50,358 bases of DNA from Candidatus Uhrbacteria bacterium (GTDB lineage Bacteria > Patescibacteriota > Patescibacteriia > 2-12-FULL-60-25). Location of the stretch: the NCBI GenBank assembly GCA_903829075.1, contig CAIKOH010000018.1, positions 1 to 50,358 on the forward strand, read 5' to 3'. Positions 8,629-16,483 of this stretch are shown piece after piece (position 1 is the stretch's first letter; each line of letters opens with the position of its first letter). The notes beneath the pieces were generated by a model. It searched no databases. It saw only the letters and a list, made by a program, of their open reading frames with translations, and was not told the origin of the DNA. Position numbers and translations under genes: made by a program.

Positions 8629-9285
8629 TCAGCTCGTCGGCCGAGGAGCGACCGACATCGAGCGGGCCGAACGTCGAGCGGGCAGGGCTGCTGGAACCAG
8701 ATCGAAGACGAAGGGATAGTTGACCTCGGTGATTCCACCGTTGAGATGCACGGGGAATCGCCAGGTGCGGATGGCGCTCGCAACGCAATTTCCAAGCGGT
8801 TCGACGCTCTGCATCGTCGCACCCCGCATGGAGGCCTCGGAGACCGATCCGTCGTAAGCGATCACGAAGTGCATGTCCACATGCAGCCGCCGATCATCCG
8901 GATTCATCCACGTGTACGTCGCCGGATCGTACACCGCTGGATAACGATCGTAGCAGTGACTGACCTCAGCGAGGTGCGCCAGCACCGTGTGACGGATCGG
9001 CTCGGGGTAGAGCGTGATCCTCGGACCGGCAGTTCCACGACCGCGTAGACCACGTCCCGCGCCGGAACCGTAGCCGTTGTCGTCGGACGCAGCCGTACTC
9101 CCGTGCTGCTGCGCGTTGATCGCGGCGATGTCATCCTCACCGGAGGACGTCGCCTGCTGCGCGGGCTGTGCCGGACGAACCGCTGCAGGATGAGCAGTCG
9201 TCCTGCGCGCATTCTGCGCCAAGGCCTGCGAAGACAAGACCGACGTCACTAAGGCGAAACACAGAGGCACGATGAAACGCTGCAT
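8629..9285 (-). CDS. Secreted AgmX/PglI C-terminal domain protein
   Basis: A 218-residue exported protein. A signal peptide covers residues 1-24, ending ALA-Q, then a Pro/Ala/Gln-rich and Gly-rich linker runs to about residue 85. The last 125 residues resemble the AgmX/PglI C-terminal domain (TonB-like fold) of Myxococcota: an EVSHCYDRYP segment, 'FVIAYDGSVSEASM', 'CVASAIRTWRFP' and 'GGITEVNYPFVF'. In Myxococcus, proteins with this domain belong to gliding machinery; the role here is unknown. The start at 9285 is fixed by AAAGGAGG five bases upstream. The gene is clearly more GC-rich than its neighbours, has no Lys codon at all, and has its own promoter and terminator. Transfer from a GC-rich, Myxococcota-like donor is likely. 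Confidence 0.85.
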   Translation of the reverse strand: MQRFIVPLCFALVTSVLSSQALAQNARRTTAHPAAVRPAQPAQQATSSGEDDIAAINAQQHGSTAASDDNGYGSGAGRGLRGRGTAGPRITLYPEPIRHTVLAHLAEVSHCYDRYPAVYDPATYTWMNPDDRRLHVDMHFVIAYDGSVSEASMRGATMQSVEPLGNCVASAIRTWRFPVHLNGGITEVNYPFVFDLVPAALPARRSARSMSVAPRPTS

Positions 9286-9326
9286 GATGCCCTCCTTTGG
9301 GCTGTTGCTTTCTCGCAACGATTCAA

Positions 9327-9355
9327 AGCATTTCTTATTTTTACCGTTTTGTCAA
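9327..9355 (-). promoter_or_regulatory. Promoter and SD of the AgmX/PglI-like gene
   Basis: On the minus strand a consensus -35 TTGACA (9350-9355) stands 17 bases from AATGCT (9327-9332), a weaker -10. The transcript would carry a leader of about 35 bases that includes AAAGGAGG before the ATG at 9285. This differs from the short-leader host genes nearby. Confidence 0.55.
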
Positions 9356-9373
9356 ATTTTTATACATTTTTGT

Positions 9374-9402
9374 TTGCTATCTATAACAAATCCATATACC
9401 AT
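9374..9402 (+). promoter_or_regulatory. Candidate promoter of the DUF218 gene, near-leaderless
   Basis: TTGCTA (9374-9379), a 17-base spacer and TACCAT (9397-9402) stand 7 bases before the ATG at 9410. Each box matches consensus at four of six positions. The spacing fits the leaderless pattern seen at other genes in the window. Confidence 0.4.
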
Positions 9403-9409
9403 CCTCTGC

Positions 9410-10069
9410 ATGCCCCTCATCCCAAAAACCTACGAAGATTTTCACACACAGCGAGAAATTCCGCGTGAAGTTCTGCCGGATCACGAACTCACAGAGCAAG
9501 AAATCCAACACATAAGTCAAGTCGTATTTCTTGCGCCAAAGGAACGTCCCTCCGAAGTCCTGTGGGTGATCGGTTGTGAACACGAGGCCTACAACGAACT
9601 CGCAGACATCTATCAGCGAGGCTTTGTTCAACGCGTCATTGCAAGCGGAGGCATCGGCAGGGAGTTTTATCGTACAGGAACAACCTATGGACAAAAAACG
9701 TTTCAAAAATTCACTCAATACGGCATCAATCCAAAAGACATTCTCATTGAAGAAGCTTCGGCGAACACCAAGGATGAAATCACAAACACACGAACGTTGC
9801 TCGATAAGCAAGGGATTGATCTGTCGTCCATTTTATACGCATGCAAGGCGCATCATAGCGGGCGGGTGTATCGAACGCTCAAACAATATTTTCCAGATGC
9901 AATTTTGTCAGCGCATACGTTTTCTGCGATCGTCGATGGAATTCCACTCACACGTGAAACCTGGCCACACCATCCCTCAAGCCTTGGACGCATCTATGGC
10001 GAATATCTACGCATTAAAGCCTATGGCGCACGCGGAGATATCGCGAAGCTTGAAATAGACACTCAATAA
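9410..10069 (+). CDS. DUF218 / YdcF-like family protein
   Basis: A 219-residue protein of the DUF218 (YdcF/SanA-like) family, a Rossmann-like fold. Recognisable parts are 'VLWVIGCEHEAYNELADIY' (strand and first helix), 'RVIASGGIG' and 'DILIEEASANTKDEITNTR', the conserved block in which the family has E-x-x-S-x-N-T-x-E/D. Some members bind S-adenosylmethionine, but the reaction is not known and I do not assign one. No signal peptide or membrane span is seen, so it is probably cytoplasmic. The frame is open further upstream, but ATG 9410 fits the promoter and the family length. It converges with the gene at 10129 across a shared terminator. Confidence 0.75.
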   Translation: MPLIPKTYEDFHTQREIPREVLPDHELTEQEIQHISQVVFLAPKERPSEVLWVIGCEHEAYNELADIYQRGFVQRVIASGGIGREFYRTGTTYGQKTFQKFTQYGINPKDILIEEASANTKDEITNTRTLLDKQGIDLSSILYACKAHHSGRVYRTLKQYFPDAILSAHTFSAIVDGIPLTRETWPHHPSSLGRIYGEYLRIKAYGARGDIAKLEIDTQ

Positions 10070-10083
10070 AAAATTCATCAAAT

Positions 10084-10120
10084 AAAAAACACCTCGCAAT
10101 AAGACGAGGTGTTTTTTATT
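10084..10120. terminator. Bidirectional terminator between convergent genes
   Basis: ACACCTCG and CGAGGTGT form a stem around an 8-base loop, with A-runs on the left and T-runs on the right. It can therefore stop transcription of the DUF218 gene from the left and of the 10129-10674 gene from the right. Confidence 0.85.
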
Positions 10121-10128
10121 TATGCTCC

Positions 10129-10674
10129 TTAATTCACGCGAATGATGGCAGCTTCAAGCGTGCTGCTCGCATCCACCCCTCCCACCGCAGTAATCGCCTG
10201 CCCAACCTTCAAGGCAGATAACGGCTGCTCACCCGTTTGTGACACAATGATCGTATTGGCCTGCGAGGTGATCATGTCCTCTTTTGCTGCGTTATCCATG
10301 ATGGTGATATTGCCCCCATCAATCTTCGTGATCGCACCAAACCAGCTCGTGCTGCTCGCTTCACCAAGCGTATCCCCATTCAAGGAACCATCCTCATTTG
10401 TTCCACGCCACATCATTCTTGGAGCAAACGGTTGCCCGTATGCGCTGTTCGAACGCGCCATGTGAAACGCTCCAAGCTGACCTCCGACAGACGCGCGGCG
10501 TAACGCAACGCGCATGCCGACGCTCATCCCCAACATAAAAATGACAACTGCAAGAACCAAACAGGAAATAGCTCTGATCACACGTACACCACGTGGAAAA
10601 TGACAACTGCAAGATCCAGACGATCCGTTCTGGCAACAGTTCCCACTTCCACACATCGATTTTCCGTTGTTCAT
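10129..10674 (-). CDS. Cys-rich single-span membrane protein, DUF5666-like tail
   Basis: A 181-residue protein. The N-terminus carries a dense Cys cluster, 'CGSGNCCQNGSSGSCSCHF' (residues 8-26), that looks metal-binding. One membrane span lies at about 35-57. The outside part ends in a small beta domain from about residue 108 ('FGAITKIDGGNITIMDN', 'LKVGQAITAVGG') like the OB-like DUF5666 domain found in many Patescibacteria. No function can be stated. The layout resembles the protein at 49608-50072, which also has a Cys cluster before a single span. A TATGAT box lies 32 bases upstream of the start, so it is probably transcribed on its own. Confidence 0.75.
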   Translation of the reverse strand: MNNGKSMCGSGNCCQNGSSGSCSCHFPRGVRVIRAISCLVLAVVIFMLGMSVGMRVALRRASVGGQLGAFHMARSNSAYGQPFAPRMMWRGTNEDGSLNGDTLGEASSTSWFGAITKIDGGNITIMDNAAKEDMITSQANTIIVSQTGEQPLSALKVGQAITAVGGVDASSTLEAAIIRVN

Positions 10675-10770
10675 AGGATAAAAAAGAATGAATGTAGGTC
10701 TACGATATCATAGATGAGCACGCGCGTCTCTTAGAATCATCGTATCAAGCAACTCGCAACAAGATTCGGC

Positions 10771-12099
10771 TTATGGATGCACGAGGATTCGATCTAATGG
10801 TGAAGGAACGAGACGAACCTTTGACCAGCTTGTATACGGCAACATCGTCTCAAGCTCTCCGTAAGCATACGCAGACACCTCATACGGATCATAAAAGGTG
10901 ATGAGCGCGAACGGTGTCAAGTAAAATCGGTTAAACGATCCGAAGGTGGCGAGCTGGCCATCCGTCGACGTCGCGGAATGATCGGCGATAAAACGATGGA
11001 ACTCTTTTGCATTTTCATCAAAGACGCCGTCTCCACGCGTGGCGAGGAGCTGTTTCTTTTCTTGTTGCATGAATGCTCGCAACTGATTCGCTTGAACGAT
11101 ATTCTGCAGTGTCAACGCCTGACCCGTAGTCAAATCAAAGGTTAGCGCGCTCTGCCCTTCATTCGGATGAGCGGCGCCTGCGTTGTATTCCTCAACGGTA
11201 AAAACCACGCTCAACAGATGGTCTTGGTTCAGGGTTACGGCAAAAGAATCCAACACATTCTCGTGCTCTCCATCAAGAGGCATTTGTCCAGCATCTTCTG
11301 CGGCGGTAGAAGTCACATCTTCCTCGCATCCCGCGAGGTACGTTTCGGCAACCGCTCTCATGTCCGTGGAGGTCGTACTCATCGCTTCAACTCGCAACGC
11401 GGTATTTACCTGATCCGCAATCGCAGGCGAAATGTCCGCCGTCGCCTCAATCTGAGGATACGTAACGGAATAATCGCAGGTTCCGAACTTCGAGTCCTCC
11501 CAAGACGCGTGCACATGCGCAGCACGAATACGCGCAGACCCTTCAAGTTGAGCGGGCAAGAGCTCCAGTGGTAATTCGTGTCCGTTCGTATCACGAACCG
11601 TTCCGCTTAGAGAACGCCCGTCCGGCGACCAGGCCACCGTAGAACTCGCCACGCTTTGACCCGCAAGCGTATCCGCAAATCCAAGTGAGAGATGCGCGTC
11701 ACGATCCGTTGAAGTTGTTGGACCAGCCTCATCATACACAACGCCCTGACCCCCTTCCTGCGAATACGCACCATGCCACCATTCTCCATCGCTAGACACG
11801 TCCCGCGTCAACCGCACAATCGTTTGACCGGATGACAACAACGGACCCGCGACCTCGCGATAATCTCGACCAAAATCCGTGACCACATCAGTGAAACTTT
11901 CCCGCACGGTAGATGATGCGACCGATAGTTCATCAGGCGTTGAGGAGGTCGATGAGACGGTCGCTGACGTTGAAGAGGTTGTCCATGGTGCAGTCGGCGG
12001 CATCACCGAGGGTACTGGCTGAGATTGACATCCCATGCCAAACAACGCACATCCAAAACCCACAAGAAAAAACCCCGATGTCTTTAAAGATAGTTGCAT
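10771..12099 (-). CDS. Lipoprotein with DUF3298 (RsiV-like) domain
   Basis: A 442-residue lipoprotein. The signal peptide ends in the lipobox GMGC with Cys24 as the lipid-carrying residue. A Ser/Thr/Pro linker of about 60 residues follows, then a beta-rich region, and the last 200 residues match the DUF3298 family: 'YPQIEATADISPAIADQVN', 'VFTVEEYNAGAAHPNEG', 'FDLTTGQALTLQNI' and 'FYDPYEVSAYAYGE'. In RsiV this domain binds lysozyme and serves as an anti-sigma sensor, but here there is no cytoplasmic anti-sigma part, so that role does not carry over. The gene lies 9 bases after comF and is probably the last of the long secretion operon. Confidence 0.85.
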   Translation of the reverse strand: MQLSLKTSGFFLVGFGCALFGMGCQSQPVPSVMPPTAPWTTSSTSATVSSTSSTPDELSVASSTVRESFTDVVTDFGRDYREVAGPLLSSGQTIVRLTRDVSSDGEWWHGAYSQEGGQGVVYDEAGPTTSTDRDAHLSLGFADTLAGQSVASSTVAWSPDGRSLSGTVRDTNGHELPLELLPAQLEGSARIRAAHVHASWEDSKFGTCDYSVTYPQIEATADISPAIADQVNTALRVEAMSTTSTDMRAVAETYLAGCEEDVTSTAAEDAGQMPLDGEHENVLDSFAVTLNQDHLLSVVFTVEEYNAGAAHPNEGQSALTFDLTTGQALTLQNIVQANQLRAFMQQEKKQLLATRGDGVFDENAKEFHRFIADHSATSTDGQLATFGSFNRFYLTPFALITFYDPYEVSAYAYGELETMLPYTSWSKVRLVPSPLDRILVHP

Positions 12100-12108
12100 A
12101 AAAATGTA

Positions 12109-12804
12109 TTATTTTGCATTTGCGAGCGTAAACACATGAACTTCGGTCGCGCCCGCCTGCTTCAACGCACGCGCCGCAGTCACGAGCGAGGCGCCGGTCG
12201 TCATCACATCATCAACTAAAAGCACCGGCGTGGCTATAGGCTGAACAATGTGAAACGCGTTCTTCACATTCTGCCAACGTGCCGCATCCGCGGGAAGCGT
12301 GGCGTTGGCTACAGAGGCCATTGATAGACGTCGCAATCCTTGCGTGATCGTTGCCCAGGGGACAAGCGTATCACGCACCACTTGAGTCAGAGCGACTGCG
12401 TGATCAAACGCGCGCGTACGAACACGGTGCTCGTCGCTCGGCAGCGCCACAACGGTCAATGAAGAGCGTCCAGCCCAAGGCCACGGCTCAAGGAATGAAG
12501 AGCGGAATCGTTTCAGTAATTCCGTCCACGAATCTTCAAGACAAACAAGCGAACGATATTTGTAGCTGGTCACGAATCCGCGCAACACCGGATCCGCATA
12601 GAAGCCAAGCGAGAGAATCGAAGCAAACGGCCAATCTCCATGACACACATGTCCACGCACCGAACGCATCCCGCATCGTGGACAACGCGCGTGCCGGGCT
12701 AATTCAATTCGAAACAGACATTCCTGACACATCCAGGCATCCGGCGCCTCACACATCACGCAGGTGGGAGGAAACACCACATCCAAAAGGAGTTCGCGCA
12801 ACAT
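12109..12804 (-). CDS. comF: ComF family phosphoribosyltransferase-like protein
   Basis: A 231-residue ComF protein. The N-terminal zinc-binding part has two CxxC pairs (C15/C18, C26/C29) and a further CPRC (41-44). The C-terminal phosphoribosyltransferase domain has the PRPP-binding motif 'VLLVDDVMTTGAS'. ComF supports natural transformation on the cytoplasmic side in Bacillus and Haemophilus; the exact reaction is unsettled. Here it sits 7 bases after a membrane-anchored protein in the VirB4/PrgI operon, not beside comEA/comEC. That hints at a link between the secretion apparatus and DNA uptake, which is inference. No Shine-Dalgarno sequence is seen. Confidence 0.92.
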   Translation of the reverse strand: MLRELLLDVVFPPTCVMCEAPDAWMCQECLFRIELARHARCPRCGMRSVRGHVCHGDWPFASILSLGFYADPVLRGFVTSYKYRSLVCLEDSWTELLKRFRSSFLEPWPWAGRSSLTVVALPSDEHRVRTRAFDHAVALTQVVRDTLVPWATITQGLRRLSMASVANATLPADAARWQNVKNAFHIVQPIATPVLLVDDVMTTGASLVTAARALKQAGATEVHVFTLANAK

Positions 12805-12811
12805 GAAGCGG

Positions 12812-13435
12812 CTATAATTTGAGCGGCTCAGTACTCACGTGCGTCACCACCCAAGAAGCTCCTTGTTGATCGTATTGTAATTCGGTTTGCACATACTCCT
12901 TGGTCGAGGTGGCATCTGTAACCGTGGTCTGTTGCGCCTGAACGAGAACGCGCGCCTGGCCATGCTGCAGCAACGGCAGCCCGTCCACGATACTTGCTGA
13001 AAACGCCCGCGTTGTCTGGCCATACGTCGCTCCAACCGACGGATGAGCTTTTACCAGGGCTTGCTGCTGAGACTGGAGATACTGCTGGATACTCGGCACA
13101 GATTCAACAAACACCTGATTCAAACTTGAAAATCCATCCACGCTCGAAAACGTCCCTGCGCGCTCAACCCACGCGACCGACTGTCGTTTCAACGAATCCT
13201 CTGCCGATTGTTCACTTGTGGTCTCAGGCGTAACGCTGGTCGGCTTGGTAATCGGATGTAGTTTTGGTGCAGTAAACGAGGGATGGTACGGGGCTGGGGC
13301 AGTAGCGATCGGGGTCACCATCTTCACCGGAGCCGGACGATGCAGCCAAGGCCACATCAACCATAAAACAACAGCAAGCAGCGCCAGGAAGCCGCCACCG
13401 ATCAACAGGAATGCAACAGTTCGACGTTGGATCAT
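12812..13435 (-). CDS. Membrane-anchored protein of the VirB4 operon, unknown
   Basis: A 207-residue protein with one membrane span at residues 8-29, ending in an MWPWLHR motif, then a Pro/Thr/Ala-rich linker to about residue 75. The outside domain of about 130 residues has 'YLQSQQQALVKAHPSVG' and a C-terminal beta stretch 'TELQYDQQGASWVVTHVST'. The layout (single span plus an NTF2-like or VirB8-like small domain) would suit a periplasm-side component of a secretion system, but I cannot show homology to VirB8. It lies 10 bases after virB4 and 7 bases before comF. Confidence 0.7.
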   Translation of the reverse strand: MIQRRTVAFLLIGGGFLALLAVVLWLMWPWLHRPAPVKMVTPIATAPAPYHPSFTAPKLHPITKPTSVTPETTSEQSAEDSLKRQSVAWVERAGTFSSVDGFSSLNQVFVESVPSIQQYLQSQQQALVKAHPSVGATYGQTTRAFSASIVDGLPLLQHGQARVLVQAQQTTVTDATSTKEYVQTELQYDQQGASWVVTHVSTEPLKL

Positions 13436-13445
13436 AGAAATAAAA

Positions 13446-15347
13446 TCAGGCGTTACGTTGAGTTTCCGCTTCAGCGAATTCTTTCTTGGCCGCTTCTTGT
13501 TTGAGAAGTTGCTCCGGATTTGTCGTCACAATCTGATCCTCCGTGTACGACGCGACGATCTGAATGGCTGCATGCTTGGCACCAGCAAAGAAGATACCTT
13601 CACCGACACCAGATTCAAGCAGCAAATATTTTTCCGATTGCGTCAACAAAAAAGTACGCGCAACCAGATCAATCGAAGCAGGCGATTGCTTCAACAGTAG
13701 CTGCATGGAGCTGTTTGTGACAATGGCCTGGCCATAGGGCGAGGTCAAAAAATCATTCACATCTTGGGTGATGGTGGTGATGCCTAAGAAATATTTGCGA
13801 CAGCGTTTAACCAACGCAAAAATAAATTTCGCAGAATCCTCTGATTGCATCAACCACCAAGCCTCATCAATCACCAAGATGCGTTTTTTGCGCTCTGATC
13901 GAACCACGTTCCAGATGTAATTAATGATGGTGTAAATCGCGAGCGGACGAAGCTCATCCTCCAAGTCACGCACGGAAAACGTGACTAGCTGATTATTAAT
14001 CTGCACTGTCGTTGGCGCATTCAACAAACCCGCGAAGGTGCCTTCGGTATATTTCTTTAAACGCACGACCAGTTCAGCGGTCCCTTCCATGCCTTCCAAA
14101 ATATTTTGAAAATCCTGCATGATCGGCGGCTCAACGCGCGTCAGATCAACCCCAGGAACGATATCTTTCTTGGCATACGTTTCAAGCAACGCACGATCAA
14201 GCAGGGAATCCTCAGACGTAGTTACCTGTCCAAGCATGAGTTTCAGCAAACCCTTGATGGTGATGACAGCGCTACGAATAATATCCTCCGACGATTCGGT
14301 CTCACCGGTGGGACGAGGAAGATCAAACGGATTCAGTTTGGAACGTGATGACAAGGAGATACTGATGTATGTTCCCCCGACCGCATCAGACAGGGCCTTA
14401 TATTCCATTTCCGGATCGATCACGATCACATCCACACCTAACATGATCGCACGCAAAATTTCTAGCTTCACCGCATAACTTTTTCCCGCTCCAGAGGTCG
14501 CGAAGATCACCGCGTTCGCATTTTGCAAGGAAAAACGATCAAACAGGATCAAAGAATTATTGTGACGATTGATGCCGTATAGAATTCCGTTGTCGCTTGA
14601 AAGCTCTGCAGAGGTAAAAGGAAAGGACGACGCGATCGGCGACGTGCTCATGTTAAAGGTGATCTGCAACTCATCATTCCCGACCGGCAAGGTTGAATTA
14701 AATCCCTGCTCCGATTGAAAATACGCGCGCTTGGTGTAGATCAACATGGCGGCAAACGTTCCTTCCACCTGAGTAGTCACGCGTTCGAGTTGGTCTTTAT
14801 CCGCAGAATAAAAGGTGCAATAAAACGCGAACTGAAAAAAATGTTCAATGCCTTGCGTCAGATCATCACGCAACTGTTCGACGTCACGCAGAGCCGTCTC
14901 GGAGATCGGATCGCGCGGCTTTCCGGCTTGCGCATCCATACTGATCTGCGATTCAAGCAAACCCGTTTTACGCTTGAGCTGTTTCAACACTAGATCCGCC
15001 TTGATCGGATAAAAAAACATCGCGATGTCAAGCGGCGCACTCAAATTAATGATCGGCGACGCCCAGCCAACGCTCACGTAACGCGGATAGGTAATGACGA
15101 AAATGGTGCGGCAAAACACATCGCCTAAGCGCACGAATGAAGGCTCGATCTTCATCGCCGATGGAGCAATCAAGTCCTTGATGTTGGCGACGCCGCGACG
15201 ATAGACGCGCTCCTCTTCCAATGCAATCGTATCTTCCGCGCGCTGGCGTTCGCGTTCAGCCTTGTCCTGGCCTCGATTCAATTTCACACCACCGGCTGTT
15301 AAGACGGAGGCGTCAAATCCTTTTTGATCATCAACGGAAAATGGCAT
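13446..15347 (-). CDS. virB4: VirB4/TraC-type ATPase of a type IV secretion-like system
   Basis: A 633-residue ATPase of the VirB4/TraC family, the energy source that sits at the inner face of type IV secretion machines. Walker A is 'ATSGAGKS' (residues 283-290) and Walker B is 'ILVIDEAWWLM' with D494-E495, followed by 'VKRCRKYFLGITTITQDVNDF', the family's sensor-like motif. An N-terminal substrate-like domain covers about 30-240. The family's very N-terminal domain is absent from this chain and is instead encoded by the separate gene just upstream at 15358-16041, 10 bases away. PrgI and VirB6-like genes complete the core. No relaxase or VirD4 coupling protein is seen in this window. Confidence 0.93.
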   Translation of the reverse strand: MPFSVDDQKGFDASVLTAGGVKLNRGQDKAERERQRAEDTIALEEERVYRRGVANIKDLIAPSAMKIEPSFVRLGDVFCRTIFVITYPRYVSVGWASPIINLSAPLDIAMFFYPIKADLVLKQLKRKTGLLESQISMDAQAGKPRDPISETALRDVEQLRDDLTQGIEHFFQFAFYCTFYSADKDQLERVTTQVEGTFAAMLIYTKRAYFQSEQGFNSTLPVGNDELQITFNMSTSPIASSFPFTSAELSSDNGILYGINRHNNSLILFDRFSLQNANAVIFATSGAGKSYAVKLEILRAIMLGVDVIVIDPEMEYKALSDAVGGTYISISLSSRSKLNPFDLPRPTGETESSEDIIRSAVITIKGLLKLMLGQVTTSEDSLLDRALLETYAKKDIVPGVDLTRVEPPIMQDFQNILEGMEGTAELVVRLKKYTEGTFAGLLNAPTTVQINNQLVTFSVRDLEDELRPLAIYTIINYIWNVVRSERKKRILVIDEAWWLMQSEDSAKFIFALVKRCRKYFLGITTITQDVNDFLTSPYGQAIVTNSSMQLLLKQSPASIDLVARTFLLTQSEKYLLLESGVGEGIFFAGAKHAAIQIVASYTEDQIVTTNPEQLLKQEAAKKEFAEAETQRNA

Positions 15348-15357
15348 AGTTCAAGGT

Positions 15358-16041
15358 TCACTCGGTTTCGACCTGCAACTTATCGAGCTCGATCATGCGC
15401 TGCGTGTCATACAGCTCGGGGTTATAGACCGTGTAGAACAGTTCAATCAAGCTTTGCGTGTTGAGCTGAATCGCTTTCAACGACATCGACGAAAGTCCCG
15501 AGGTGATCTGATTCACTCGCAAACTCAGATCAAATAATTGTTTCTGAAACCGCTGTTCAGAAAAACGAATGGCGATCGTCGGGGTCAAAATCTCACCCAG
15601 ACGTTGAAAAAAACTTTTTTGTTGATTGGTCGCCGGGTTTAGTGGCACCACCACATAAAATCGTTTCTGCATGATATCGCCGATCTGCACCAAGCGCTGA
15701 ATAAAATCGCGATAATCGATAATCTGACGTTTCAGCAGTTCATTCGATAATTTCTTTTGTTGCTCCTCCAGCTGATGGAGATACGGATCGATATTCATCT
15801 TGCGCGACTGAATCACGATCTGAATCGGAAATTCCAAGCTGTTCAAAAATTGCATGTACGCCTGCACAATCGCCTGCTGCTCGTCATAGGACTTCAACGC
15901 AAAATTAATACTTGAGACAAGCAAGACACCGCGCAACGTTCCGTCTTTCAAAATCAAGGTATCATCTCGAATTTCCGAGATGTCTAAAAATTTTTGTGAC
16001 GGAACGCCGGTTTTTCCTCCGGAGAGCTTAGTACTTTGCAT
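15358..16041 (-). CDS. TraC/VirB4 N-terminal domain-like protein (split)
   Basis: A 227-residue protein like the N-terminal domain of TraC/VirB4 ATPases: 'FLDISEIRDDTLILKDGTLRG', 'VLLVSSINFALKSYDEQQ' and 'LNSLEFPIQIVIQSRKMNID' are the typical opening strands and helix. A helical middle follows with 'RDFIQRLVQIGDIMQKRFYVVVPL'. It ends in a clean stop, and the ATPase starts 10 bases later with its own ATG, so this looks like a stable gene split and not a frameshift; the same arrangement is common in Patescibacteria. It probably assembles with VirB4 at the membrane. PrgI lies 5 bases upstream. Confidence 0.8.
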   Translation of the reverse strand: MQSTKLSGGKTGVPSQKFLDISEIRDDTLILKDGTLRGVLLVSSINFALKSYDEQQAIVQAYMQFLNSLEFPIQIVIQSRKMNIDPYLHQLEEQQKKLSNELLKRQIIDYRDFIQRLVQIGDIMQKRFYVVVPLNPATNQQKSFFQRLGEILTPTIAIRFSEQRFQKQLFDLSLRVNQITSGLSSMSLKAIQLNTQSLIELFYTVYNPELYDTQRMIELDKLQVETE

Positions 16042-16046
16042 ACACG

Positions 16047-16481
16047 CTAATCTGCATCTGGATTATACACCCCGCCCGTATTCACCGTTAGGGATAAGTC
16101 ACGGAGGTGCGTCAAGGAGGGACGCGCTTTGTTGATAGCTGGTGCAATTTTCGCCTCTGGTTTACGCACGATCATGGCGCGCAACTCCCCATCACTCAAC
16201 TCGCGACGCCACGTACGCAACCCCGGACGCGTCCAACTCTGCAACACGTTCAAGAAAAAAATATGAAACGGATGGCCATTGATCTTCGCAAAGGCAAAGA
16301 TACCCGCCAACGCCGCTGTAGGAATCGCCAACAAAATAAAATATACCAGCTGCATGACGCTGTACTCAATAAAAATCACAAACACCGCAATCAAACAGAT
16401 CATAAACTGCCTGACGGTAATTGGTCCGAGGATTTTATCCTCGCTATCAATAAATTGTGGAACAACGTATTTGTCTGGCAT
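16047..16481 (-). CDS. PrgI family membrane protein
   Basis: A 144-residue protein with the PrgI family pattern: a short N-terminal 'YVVPQFIDSEDKILGPITVRQF' segment, two close membrane spans (about 29-45 and 48-67) and an amphipathic 'FHIFFLNVLQSWTRPG' segment. PrgI-type proteins accompany VirB4/TraC in Gram-positive-style type IV systems and correspond in role to the small inner-membrane subunit VirB3. The gene sits 5 bases upstream of the split TraC domain and 2 bases after the repeat protein. The C-terminal tail (about 45 residues, basic) is of unknown role. Confidence 0.88.
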   Translation of the reverse strand: MPDKYVVPQFIDSEDKILGPITVRQFMICLIAVFVIFIEYSVMQLVYFILLAIPTAALAGIFAFAKINGHPFHIFFLNVLQSWTRPGLRTWRRELSDGELRAMIVRKPEAKIAPAINKARPSLTHLRDLSLTVNTGGVYNPDAD

Positions 16482-16483
16482 AG

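Noticed and set aside
8467-9048. A plus-strand open frame of 193 codons opposite the AgmX/PglI-like gene.
   Set aside because: It is a compositional shadow of the GC-rich gene; it crosses that gene's terminator and has no recognisable domain.
8563-9355. The GC-rich cassettes considered as insertion sequences or prophage parts.
   Set aside because: There is no transposase, integrase, terminal inverted repeat or target duplication that I can see at either cassette.
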